From: GWF2-30-66 sp042576225
Lineage (GTDB): Bacteria > Babelota > Babeliae > Babelales > Vermiphilaceae
NCBI GenBank assembly: GCA_042576225.1
Contig: JBHPCA010000016.1
Span: 1 to 27,996 of the forward strand
Length of the DNA stretch: 27,996 nt
Direction: 5' to 3'
Part shown: in pieces, positions 7,488 to 14,710 of the stretch
How positions within the stretch are numbered: the stretch's first letter is position 1
How the letters are laid out: every line of letters begins with the position of its first letter
Translations under genes and position numbers: made by a program
Notes under the pieces: model-generated
Told to the model about the DNA's origin: nothing
The model's database searches: none
Seen by the model: the letters and a program-made list of their open reading frames with translations, nothing else

Positions 7488-8072
7488 ATGAATTTTATTG
7501 GTAAAAAGTTTATTTTGATGTCAATTTTTTTGTTAACAGTTCCGTTTCTTTCTATGGATGCGATGGACAAGAAACAGAAAAAAAGTAAAAAAAACATTTC
7601 TAAAATAGAGTTTTTTGCTATTGCGAAAATATTATTTATTTTTACTGTATTAGCAATGAAAAAGACAGGGCTTGTAAATTCATTTCCTATACGTAGATAT
7701 CCTGTATACACTCAAAAATGTGAGAATTGGGGGCTAAAGTGCGAGAATCTTTTTGCGCGCTCAATTCTTCAAGATTATGCAAATTCCGGGATTTGTGATG
7801 AACGTTGTTCACGTGAAATACGTTCTTATTACAAACGAAATAAAGAAAAAGATGTAAACCCTGTAGAAAATGTTTGTGATGCTAAGCGTTACTTTAAATC
7901 CAAATTATATAGAAATGAAACGACTAACAATTTTACAAACTATAACAAGTATTCTAATCTTTGTAAGTTTGGCAGGTATATAGAGCGTAAGAAAACAAAA
8001 GGATTTTGTAAAAGGTATCTGGACAGGAAATATAAAAGTAATAAAAGAAAAAATTTTAAGAAAATTATGTAA
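7488..8072 (+). CDS. Exported or membrane-anchored Cys-containing protein, unknown family, paralogous to the next gene
   Basis: A 194-residue protein starting MNFIGKKFILMSIFLL, a signal-peptide-like N-terminus, with AAGAAGG upstream. The frame is open further 5' to 7443, but the hydrophobic start at 7488 fits export better. A Lys-rich stretch and a second hydrophobic segment (IEFFAIAKILFIFTVLAM) follow, then a hydrophilic region with about seven Cys. The last ~75 residues match the end of the next gene's product: VEN/RVC, LC/SC, then GRYIER, KGFC/RGFC, YL and a basic tail NFKKI. I do not recognise the module. Paired Cys suggest disulfides in the periplasm or outside. It lies 48 bp downstream of the second potD. 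Confidence 0.75.
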   Translation: MNFIGKKFILMSIFLLTVPFLSMDAMDKKQKKSKKNISKIEFFAIAKILFIFTVLAMKKTGLVNSFPIRRYPVYTQKCENWGLKCENLFARSILQDYANSGICDERCSREIRSYYKRNKEKDVNPVENVCDAKRYFKSKLYRNETTNNFTNYNKYSNLCKFGRYIERKKTKGFCKRYLDRKYKSNKRKNFKKIM

Positions 8073-8209
8073 GACTTAAGATAAGATTTGGGGTGTAGCA
8101 AAAAACTATGAAAAAATAAAAATAATAGTACTATAGAGACGTTTGTAATTGGTTGCATCTGGGGTTTTTGAAGAAGGTTTTTAGCGTTAAACGGTTTTTG
8201 GGAGAAAAT

Positions 8210-9304
8210 ATGAAGAAGATATTTGCGTTGTTGCTTGTAGGGTTGACATTTTTTGGTTCTATTCAGGCAGCCAAAATTATTAATATAGAAAATATAAAGA
8301 AAATAGTTCTTGGACTTGAAAATCAAGAAGCAAGATACGTATTGACAAAGAAAGATAAGCTGTTTAATTCTGCGAGATTTTATTTTGATATTTTGCAAAA
8401 GAATATGACCACAAGGCACACATATGTTCTTGGGGATTTAACGCTTGCTTTGGGCTTGGGAGTACAAGAGGTTAGAGCAATACTGAATAAAGTGAGTGAA
8501 GTATTGCAAAAGAAGCAAGGTGATTGGTTAGTTGCTGATATAAAAAGCAAAAGAGAAAGTCTGGGAAATATCAATATAAAAAAGATTAACAAAATAAAAA
8601 AGGTTAACAAAATAAAAAAGGTTAACAAAGTTATACAACAGTTCCATCCTGTAAAAGCCCGTGATCTTAAGCTTTCGATATTCAAATGGGGAGTTAAAGT
8701 TGCTAAATGGGGATCTTTGTTTCTTAGTATTTATCTATTGTATAAAAATTGGGATCTTGTTGTTCAAGGAGATAGTCTTACACGCAAAAACAGTAACTGT
8801 GAAAAAAAACTGACAAATCAGAACATAATCCAAAATATAAGTTTTGTTGGTTTAAAAGAAGAGCTGCAAAATAGGAGTAAGCAACTTAAAAGCTGCAAAA
8901 ATAAAGATAAAAAAGATATCCAAAAATATAGTTACTGGGAAAATGAGTGTAAAGAGCTTTTTGAGAAAGTTGAGAAAGTAAAAAAAGAGAAAAGCTTTTG
9001 TAAGTTAGTAGTTACAGATGATTACAGTTCTGATAATTCTGATCTCATTTCTTATTGTGCAAAAAATAGAGAAAATGAGATAGATTTTGTAGAGCGCGTA
9101 TGCAAGAGCAAGGATGCCCTCAAAAGACGGTTAGGTAAAGAGTATTGGAATACATATGAGAATATAGAGTTGCATAAGTCATACAAAGATAGTTGTGTTC
9201 TTGGTAGATATATAGAGCGCAACACAAAAAGAGGGTTTTGTAGTGCGTATTTAGCTGGTAAACGTAAAAACAAGAAGAAGAAAAATTTTAAAAAAATTAT
9301 ATAA
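8210..9304 (+). CDS. Exported Cys-containing protein with shared C-terminal module, unknown family
   Basis: A 364-residue protein with a classic signal peptide (MKKIFALLLVGLTFFGSIQA, cleavage likely after AQA-type IQA). GGGAG six bases before the ATG at 8210 favours this start over the upstream in-frame ATG at 8153. Residues ~20-110 are a helical-looking domain. Residues ~125-142 are a threefold 6-residue repeat (KINKIK, KVNKIK, KVNKVI). A hydrophobic segment follows (WGSLFLSIYLLYKNW), then a charged coiled-coil-like region, and finally the module shared with the previous gene (VCKSK, DSCVLGRYIER, RGFCSAYL, basic tail). About eight Cys lie in the last 150 residues. Function unknown. Confidence 0.8.
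   Translation: MKKIFALLLVGLTFFGSIQAAKIINIENIKKIVLGLENQEARYVLTKKDKLFNSARFYFDILQKNMTTRHTYVLGDLTLALGLGVQEVRAILNKVSEVLQKKQGDWLVADIKSKRESLGNINIKKINKIKKVNKIKKVNKVIQQFHPVKARDLKLSIFKWGVKVAKWGSLFLSIYLLYKNWDLVVQGDSLTRKNSNCEKKLTNQNIIQNISFVGLKEELQNRSKQLKSCKNKDKKDIQKYSYWENECKELFEKVEKVKKEKSFCKLVVTDDYSSDNSDLISYCAKNRENEIDFVERVCKSKDALKRRLGKEYWNTYENIELHKSYKDSCVLGRYIERNTKRGFCSAYLAGKRKNKKKKNFKKII
8582..8635 (+). repeat. 18-bp in-frame tandem repeat, three copies
   Basis: Units start at 8582, 8600 and 8618, beginning aagattaac or aaggttaac. The first two differ at one base; the third diverges at its 3' end. They encode a repeated six-residue Lys/Asn/Ile block inside the exported protein. This is a recent in-frame slippage-type expansion. 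Confidence 0.75.
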
Positions 9305-9331
9305 GGCCTAAAAGGGCAAGTTGGGTGAATC

Positions 9332-11257
9332 ATGTGTAAAATAGTTTCTAAATCTAAGATTTCTGTTTTAGTATATATTTTGTTTTTTGTTGGTTTTGTC
9401 GGTGGAATATCTGGTCAGGAAAGTGGTGGGGCTGATTTGATTCCTATGAAAGTTCTTTTTAGTAAACCTGAGAAAACTAACATTCAGATATCTCCTGATG
9501 GGAAGAAAATTGCATATCTTGCGCAGTGTGATGGGGTTTATAACATCTGGGTAAAAACTATTGGGAAAGATTCGAAAGATATTATGATGACTGATGAGTT
9601 AGATCATGATATAAAAAATTATTTTTGGCATAAAAACAGTGAGCACATCTTATACTTTTATGACAAAGATGGTAATGGAAGCTGCAATCTTTATATGAGA
9701 GATTTGGCGACAAAAGAAGAGATAAATCTAACGCCTTTTGAGGGTTTTATTGTTGGGCAAGTGTTAGCATATAGCAAAGAGAGTCCTGATGAAGTTTTGA
9801 TCACAACAAAGAAAGTGGGTGCCAAATATATTGATTTTGATGTGTGCAAGGTGAATATAGAAACGGGTGAGTTATCTCTTTTGGGTGTCAATAATGGGAA
9901 TGTTATAAGTTGGTTTCCTGATGAAAATAATAATTTACGTGCGATAAAAAAACTTAACGAAGATGGTGAGTATGAACTTTTTATAGAAAGTAAAAAAAAT
10001 GATTCTGGTGATGATCTCCAATTGATAGGCGTATTGGAACGGGAAGATTCGCCTATTGGTTTTTTGAAAGATAATAAAATTTTTTATGTAATTGATTCTT
10101 GTGATTCTGATACAAAAAAGCTTGTTGCCATTAACATAGTTTCTGGTGAAAGAAGTATTGTATTTGAGGATCCAAACTATGATATAAGTTATGCTATTTT
10201 TAATCCCAATACTGGTGTGCCAGAAGCAGCTATTATTTTTAAATATCGTAAAGAATGGGTGTTTTTTGATTCTGATTTCCAAAACGATATGAAATTAATT
10301 CGTAATCTTGATTATGGTGATATAAGTTTGTGTAGCAGAAGTGGCGATGATACAAAATGGGTTATTGGATTTGTAAAAGATAATGGACCGACTTCTTACT
10401 GGGTATTTGATAGACAAACAAAAGAAGGCCATTTTCTTTTCTTTGAGAATGCACAATTGAGTCAGTATGAATTTGTTTCTGTTGAACCGGTACGTTTTGC
10501 ATCAAGAGATGGATTGGATATTCAAGGCTATATTACGTTTCCTAAAGGGGTGGAGAGAGAAAACTTGCCGTTAGTGTTGCTGGTGCATGGTGGGCCATGG
10601 GGCAGAAATACTTGGGGGTTTGACCCGGAAGTTCAATGGCTTGTAAATCGTGGTTATGCAGTATTGCAGGTTAATTTTAGAGGATCAACAGGGTATGGGA
10701 AATCTTTTTTGCATGCAGGTGATAAGCAATGGGGTAAAAAAATGCAGGATGATCTATTGGACGCGGTGCAGTGGGCCGTAGAGCATAAGATTGCTGATCC
10801 CAATAGAATTTGTATATACGGGTTTTCCTACGGTGGTTATGCGGCGATAATGGGCGCTGCGTTAACTCCTGAGAAGTTTTGTTGCGCGGTAGACATTTGT
10901 GGCCCAAAAAACTTACCTGACTTGGTGCATGAATTTGCAAGTAGATTTCATCATATTACGCGTATTTTTTATGATAGGGTTGGAGATCCTCAGACAGACC
11001 AAGAGTTGCTCAAGTCAGCATCACCAGTTATGTATGGTGATCGCATTAATGCTCCAATATTTATTGTGAGTGGGGCACATGATTTTAGGGTAAAAAAAGA
11101 AGATACGGCAAAAATTATTGAAGCAATTGAGAAAAATAATATTGAGCATGAAAATCTCTTTTTTGAAGATGAGGGCCATTGGATTACAAAAGAATGTAAT
11201 AAGTGGAAATTGTATGCTTCTCTTGAAAAATTTTTAGCCAAGCATTTGGGTGGCTAA
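9332..11257 (+). CDS. Exported S9-family (prolyl oligopeptidase-like) peptidase
   Basis: A 641-residue protein with an N-terminal hydrophobic signal (residues ~8-28), a beta-propeller-like region (~35-370) and a C-terminal alpha/beta-hydrolase domain (~385-641). The catalytic triad is visible: Ser499 in GFSYGGYAA, Asp584 in GAHDFRV and His616 in DEGHW. The oxyanion region is LLVHGGPWGRNTWGF. The architecture matches the acylaminoacyl-peptidase/dipeptidyl-peptidase branch of S9. It would trim short peptides in the periplasm or outside, in keeping with an organism living on host peptides. It is 27 bp downstream of the previous gene and probably ends the transcript; the next gene is convergent. 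Confidence 0.93.
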   Translation: MCKIVSKSKISVLVYILFFVGFVGGISGQESGGADLIPMKVLFSKPEKTNIQISPDGKKIAYLAQCDGVYNIWVKTIGKDSKDIMMTDELDHDIKNYFWHKNSEHILYFYDKDGNGSCNLYMRDLATKEEINLTPFEGFIVGQVLAYSKESPDEVLITTKKVGAKYIDFDVCKVNIETGELSLLGVNNGNVISWFPDENNNLRAIKKLNEDGEYELFIESKKNDSGDDLQLIGVLEREDSPIGFLKDNKIFYVIDSCDSDTKKLVAINIVSGERSIVFEDPNYDISYAIFNPNTGVPEAAIIFKYRKEWVFFDSDFQNDMKLIRNLDYGDISLCSRSGDDTKWVIGFVKDNGPTSYWVFDRQTKEGHFLFFENAQLSQYEFVSVEPVRFASRDGLDIQGYITFPKGVERENLPLVLLVHGGPWGRNTWGFDPEVQWLVNRGYAVLQVNFRGSTGYGKSFLHAGDKQWGKKMQDDLLDAVQWAVEHKIADPNRICIYGFSYGGYAAIMGAALTPEKFCCAVDICGPKNLPDLVHEFASRFHHITRIFYDRVGDPQTDQELLKSASPVMYGDRINAPIFIVSGAHDFRVKKEDTAKIIEAIEKNNIEHENLFFEDEGHWITKECNKWKLYASLEKFLAKHLGG

Positions 11258-11259
11258 AT

Positions 11260-11280
11260 AGGATAAAAAATTATTATCCT
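11260..11280. terminator. Weak bidirectional stem-loop between convergent genes
   Basis: aggataa (11260-11266) pairs with ttatcct (11274-11280), seven pairs around a seven-base A/T loop. It sits between the S9 peptidase stop and the stop of the minus-strand gene, overlapping the latter. There is no T-run on either side, so termination strength is doubtful. Confidence 0.25.
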
Positions 11281-11633
11281 GGAAAAGGGCTTAAGCAGTC
11301 TTTTGCGAAATTAAACGCTAAGGTTGAAAGTGTCATACCGGTTAAAAGTCTGAATGCAACAATTCCTGCAATACCAAGGCATATGCCGATAGTTCCTGTG
11401 CATACCGTTACTGTACCTATACAGGCGCAGCACTTTTCTATTTTTCTCTTTAATTTTGGGGTGTTGATTTCTTTTAATTTTTTCAGGAGTGCTATTTTTT
11501 TAATGTTTTTGTTTTTAATTTTTGAATTAATATTTTTATTTGGGTTTATATCTTCTCTGGTTTTGGTACGCATGGTTTGAATATTAGAGGACAAGAGTAA
11601 CACAAGTAATGCGATAAGATGCTTTGTTTCCAT
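11274..11633 (-). CDS. Small exported or membrane protein, unknown function
   Basis: A 119-residue protein with a signal-like N-terminus (METKHLIALLVLLLSSNIQT), a Lys/Asn-rich middle, and a C-terminal hydrophobic Gly-rich segment beginning CCACIGTVTVCTG and running to about residue 98. A textbook AAAGGAG lies just before the ATG at 11633, and a TTGACA/TATTCT promoter lies upstream, so this is a real gene although no family is recognised. It is convergent with the S9 peptidase gene, 16 bp apart. The Cys-x2-Cys-rich entry to the membrane segment could bind metal or form disulfides. Confidence 0.7.
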   Translation of the reverse strand: METKHLIALLVLLLSSNIQTMRTKTREDINPNKNINSKIKNKNIKKIALLKKLKEINTPKLKRKIEKCCACIGTVTVCTGTIGICLGIAGIVAFRLLTGMTLSTLAFNFAKDCLSPFPG

Positions 11634-11657
11634 TAGGCTCCTTTCTTTTGAATGAGG

Positions 11658-11685
11658 AGAATAAATTTTGTCAATAATTTGTCAA
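11658..11685 (-). promoter_or_regulatory. Candidate promoter of the small membrane protein gene
   Basis: On the minus strand TTGACA (11680-11685) is followed after 16 bp by TATTCT (11658-11663), with the ATG about 25 bases beyond. A second TTGACA at 11669-11674 comes from the 11-bp tandem repeat here. Confidence 0.5.
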
Positions 11686-11700
11686 TAATATGTAATAAGT
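11668..11700. repeat. 11-bp tandem repeat, three copies, overlapping the promoter
   Basis: Two identical units ttgtcaataat (11668-11678, 11679-11689) are followed by a diverged third (atgtaataagt, 11690-11700). The repeat duplicates the -35 hexamer of the minus-strand promoter one helical turn apart. Confidence 0.6.
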
Positions 11701-12222
11701 ATATACCAAAAGTTTGCAATATTTGTAAAAGAATTATTGTTTTTGTGTGTCTTTGTATTGAGAGTTTAAGATTTTTAAAGCATTAGTAACAAAAAAGTAT
11801 TGACATGTTGCTTTCTAGGTTTTTAATCTTTTTTTACATGCCAATTTTGTTTATACATTTTTGTTTTTGGTAATGAAATTTTTGTAGAACAAAATAAATG
11901 TTGACATTATTTTAAAAAGAGGCTAAGTATAACTCCAGAAGGAAGTTTTGTGAGGAGAAGTAGTAAATGGAAGCAAAATGAGTAGTGAAAGTAAGTTGTT
12001 TTTAGAACTGTTATATGTTCGGTTTGTGCTTTCTAGAAGGTCTTTCGAGGCTGTAGCTTCTTTATTGTTTTCCTATATTATTTTCCTTATTTTTTGTTTT
12101 TTATGGATTACTTAAGTTGGGCTTTTTGATCTAAAGGTGAAAAAGAGTGACAAGTATAATGAAGAAAAGTTTTTTTATTGGTTACGTTAAATTTTTAATA
12201 CAATTATAGGGAAAGGAGAAAC
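11701..12222. other. Long leader region of the Cys-rich envelope protein gene
   Basis: About 520 AT-rich bases. Possible promoter pieces are TTGACA at 11800-11805 and 11901-11906 (with TATAAC at 11928-11933, spacing 21, too long) and a perfect TATAAT at 12155-12160 without a good -35. A short reading frame with a possible membrane segment lies at 11978-12115. No RNA family is recognised. Confidence 0.4.
11978..12115 (+). CDS. Possible 45-residue small membrane peptide behind a 4-codon leader
   Basis: GAGGAGAAG at 11952-11960 precedes ATG 11967, which encodes only Met-Glu-Ala-Lys before TGA. That stop overlaps a second ATG (ATGA, 11978). The second frame encodes 45 residues beginning MSSESKLFLELLYV and ending in a hydrophobic segment, SYIIFLIFCFLWIT. 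The SD-like site and stop-start overlap are suggestive, but the frame is short and no homologue is known to me. It could be a real small membrane protein, a leader controlling the downstream envelope gene, or chance. Confidence 0.3.
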   Translation: MSSESKLFLELLYVRFVLSRRSFEAVASLLFSYIIFLIFCFLWIT

Positions 12223-14223
12223 ATGAACAAAAAGCTTTTAAGCTTAACTTTTATCACATGCGCTTTAGGATCAACGATTTTTGCGGTGCATGAGATACGG
12301 ACACCTCTTTGTTTAACCAGCAAGTTAAATGTAATAAATGGGAGTTTTCATTATCCAATAAGGCCTGTTGATGAAGAAAAAACTAATATAGATATTTGGG
12401 CGGGAGCATACTATAGAAGTGCTTGCAAAGGGTATTGTCCTAAAAAATGTGATTGGTGTTGTTCCATAGATAATGATAATTGTTTAACGTGTGTTAATGA
12501 TACTTGCTGTAATTCTTGCACCTCTGGGGTCTCAGCTTGTTCATCATGTGGTTGTAATAATAATGAGATATGTGCAGGTAGTACAAATTATTTGGGTTGC
12601 ACAAGCTGCCCTAATAAAAAAGTTCCGTTAGCTAAATTGTTTTTTGGAAAATCAGCGTTTACCGGCTCAGAAGCTTTTGGTTCAGGCGTAGATTTCACAG
12701 ACCATGAAACTCTAACAACAGTTGTGATGCGACCTAAAATAGAGTATACAGAAAAAGGTGTTTTGATTGGCATGCATTTGGAGCGTAAAGTTAAATGCAC
12801 AAAATGGCGCATAGGAGCAAATGCAAATCTTCCTATAAAAATTATCAAAGTAACAAGAAATTATGACTGTGATAATTGCTGCGATGATACTAGTGGTGAT
12901 AATCCTGCAATTCCAGATTTTACTGACAAAGTGTTTTATAAGGATGAGATTCTTACGGATACCTTGTCTGGTTTTGGTAAGTCTGCTATGGGCGAAACGT
13001 ATGCGTACAGATTAGATTTCTTAAGTTCTCTCAAGATGCCTGATGGAACAACCGATCTCGTAACTTATGGTGACGGGTCTATAACAGTAGCTGGTGTAGA
13101 GTTGGTGAATGAAGAAAATAAGGTATATATCCCAGCGATGGGTTACAGACGTGATTCTGAGAAAATTGATCCTACAGACCCAAGTCTTTTGGCGGTAATA
13201 TCTAACCAGATTGGCACTGCTTTACCATATCCAGATGTTGTTCCCGCAGATGGTGATTTTACTGATGGACAAAAGCGTAGATTTGGTGATTCGCAAGATT
13301 ATACCGTTTTAGGGGATGACACCCAAGAGCAAGAAAAGATATTTATTATTCCAACATATTATTTTAATGCAGATGCTAATAATAATTTATATGAAGACGC
13401 TCGTTATACTGCAACTACCATAGGAACTCTTAATATCAAAAACGTTGTAGACTCAATCATAAGAGGCGATTGTTGTGGTACTGCTGGTGATAGTTATGAA
13501 AGCCCAGAGGCATTCTTTAATTCAGTTGGCGTGTATCTTTGTAATTCAGATTGTATCACAGGTTTAGGTGATTTTGATACAGAATTTTATGTAGGGTATG
13601 ACTTTACAGAAAGATCATATCTAGATTGCGTTGCTGGAATTAAGTTCCCAACCGGTAAGAAAAACAGATGTCCATCACGAGTATATTATATGCCAACAGG
13701 TAATAATGGTCACTTTGAAGCTAAAATTGGCTTAGAAGGTGGATGGAGATCTTGCAGATGGTTTGGCATTAGAGCAGATGCATCTTATACCCATGTGCTT
13801 GAGGCAATTGAGAAAAAACCGGCTGCGTTTAAGTGTGCGACTATCAGAGGTATTGGTCCTTGCATAGATGCAAAAGTAAAATGGGGTTACTTCTTGGGTC
13901 ACTTAGACTTGACAGTATTCCACCCAGAAAATCAAAACATGGGTTTTGCATTAGGATATGAGATTTACTACAAGAGACATGATAAAGTGAGATTCTGTAC
14001 TTGTGCCGGTGGCGATAGGATGGAAGATTTCTTGGGTAATATAGTTGTACTAGACAGTGGAATATTAGAAAGAAATACGCATATATTGGCTCATAAACTT
14101 CGTGGACAAGTATACCATCGTTGGAATTACTTTGAGCTTTATTTAGGAGCTACAAAAGTAGTTGGTGGTTGGAATGGTATGGCAGAAAATGAAGTCCATA
14201 TTGGTTGCGGTATCAACTTTTAA
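12223..14223 (+). CDS. Cysteine-rich envelope protein, putative outer-membrane beta-barrel
   Basis: A 666-residue protein with signal peptide MNKKLLSLTFITCALGSTIFA. It has about 34 Cys; 16 lie between residues 68 and 129 in CxxC, CC and CxC arrangements. The rest is Gly/Asp/aromatic-rich. The C-terminal third alternates polar and hydrophobic residues as in beta-strands (FELYLGATKVVGGW), and the chain ends in Phe (HIGCGINF), typical of barrels inserted by the BAM complex. It resembles in style, not in recognisable sequence, the disulfide-linked cysteine-rich envelope proteins of other intracellular bacteria. AAAGGAG five bases before the ATG plus a strong terminator suggest high, monocistronic expression. 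The exact family is not recognised. Confidence 0.82.
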   Translation: MNKKLLSLTFITCALGSTIFAVHEIRTPLCLTSKLNVINGSFHYPIRPVDEEKTNIDIWAGAYYRSACKGYCPKKCDWCCSIDNDNCLTCVNDTCCNSCTSGVSACSSCGCNNNEICAGSTNYLGCTSCPNKKVPLAKLFFGKSAFTGSEAFGSGVDFTDHETLTTVVMRPKIEYTEKGVLIGMHLERKVKCTKWRIGANANLPIKIIKVTRNYDCDNCCDDTSGDNPAIPDFTDKVFYKDEILTDTLSGFGKSAMGETYAYRLDFLSSLKMPDGTTDLVTYGDGSITVAGVELVNEENKVYIPAMGYRRDSEKIDPTDPSLLAVISNQIGTALPYPDVVPADGDFTDGQKRRFGDSQDYTVLGDDTQEQEKIFIIPTYYFNADANNNLYEDARYTATTIGTLNIKNVVDSIIRGDCCGTAGDSYESPEAFFNSVGVYLCNSDCITGLGDFDTEFYVGYDFTERSYLDCVAGIKFPTGKKNRCPSRVYYMPTGNNGHFEAKIGLEGGWRSCRWFGIRADASYTHVLEAIEKKPAAFKCATIRGIGPCIDAKVKWGYFLGHLDLTVFHPENQNMGFALGYEIYYKRHDKVRFCTCAGGDRMEDFLGNIVVLDSGILERNTHILAHKLRGQVYHRWNYFELYLGATKVVGGWNGMAENEVHIGCGINF

Positions 14224-14268
14224 GAAGTTGTGATTAAGTGTAGGATTTAAGAGCTGCAATAGCTTAAG

Positions 14269-14300
14269 AAAGCCTCCTGAAATATGGAGGCTTTTTCTTT
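14269..14300 (+). terminator. Rho-independent terminator of the Cys-rich envelope gene
   Basis: aaagcctcc (14269-14277) pairs with ggaggcttt (14286-14294) around an eight-base loop, followed by a T-rich tract to 14300. It lies 45 bases past the stop codon. This is the clearest intrinsic terminator in the window. Confidence 0.9.
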
Positions 14301-14710
14301 TGGGGTTTTTTGGTTTATACTGAAAACAGGTATTTTTTTAATGTTATGCAAACTCGAAAATTGAAATAAGCAACAAAAATAGGCGTCTCTGCATAGAAGG
14401 AAAAGTTCTTCTCCCGTTTTCCCTGAGCTTGACGAAGGGTATACATTAAGAGTTTATTCTTTCTAAGATAAGCTTGTTTTTAGCTATATATGAACTATTT
14501 AAAAATTTTGAATTAAGTGTCTATTGAGGTTTAATATATTACTAAAGTTTTTTGTAACTTTGTTTAGAAAAAATAAACTTTTAATATAGACCCTTCGTCA
14601 AGCTCAGGGAAAACGGGGGGGATATATTTACGATATAAAATAAGCGTTTGTTTTTGTAAAGCTTTAGCATTGTCGAATTTGTGTTTTTTGGGAAATTAAA
14701 GATTAAAATT
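14301..14710. other. Intergenic region before metG, holding an inverted-repeat element
   Basis: About 400 bases without a coding frame of note. The main content is the 14413-14617 inverted-repeat structure. No canonical -35/-10 pair for metG was found; a TATAAA occurs in gatataaaat just downstream of the right repeat arm. Confidence 0.5.
14413..14617. repeat. 27-bp perfect inverted repeats flanking 151 bp (MITE-like or paired dispersed repeats)
   Basis: Bases 14413-14439 are the exact reverse complement of 14591-14617 (core CCCTTCGTCAAGCTCAGGG extended by AAAACGGG). The 151 bp between them are AT-rich with no reading frame. No target-site duplication is visible beside the arms. The arm sequence is the same family as copies at 1-60, in metG and in batC. 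It may be a small non-autonomous element with terminal inverted repeats, or two separate insertions in opposite orientation. In RNA it could fold into a long hairpin. Confidence 0.75.

Noticed and set aside
7238..7711. 157-codon minus-strand frame opposite potD copy 2 and the next gene
   Set aside because: Overlaps two better-supported genes; composition is a shadow of A-rich coding strands.
11928..11933. TATAAC paired with TTGACA at 11901 as the envelope gene promoter
   Set aside because: Spacing of 21 bp is outside the normal range, so I did not list it as a promoter.
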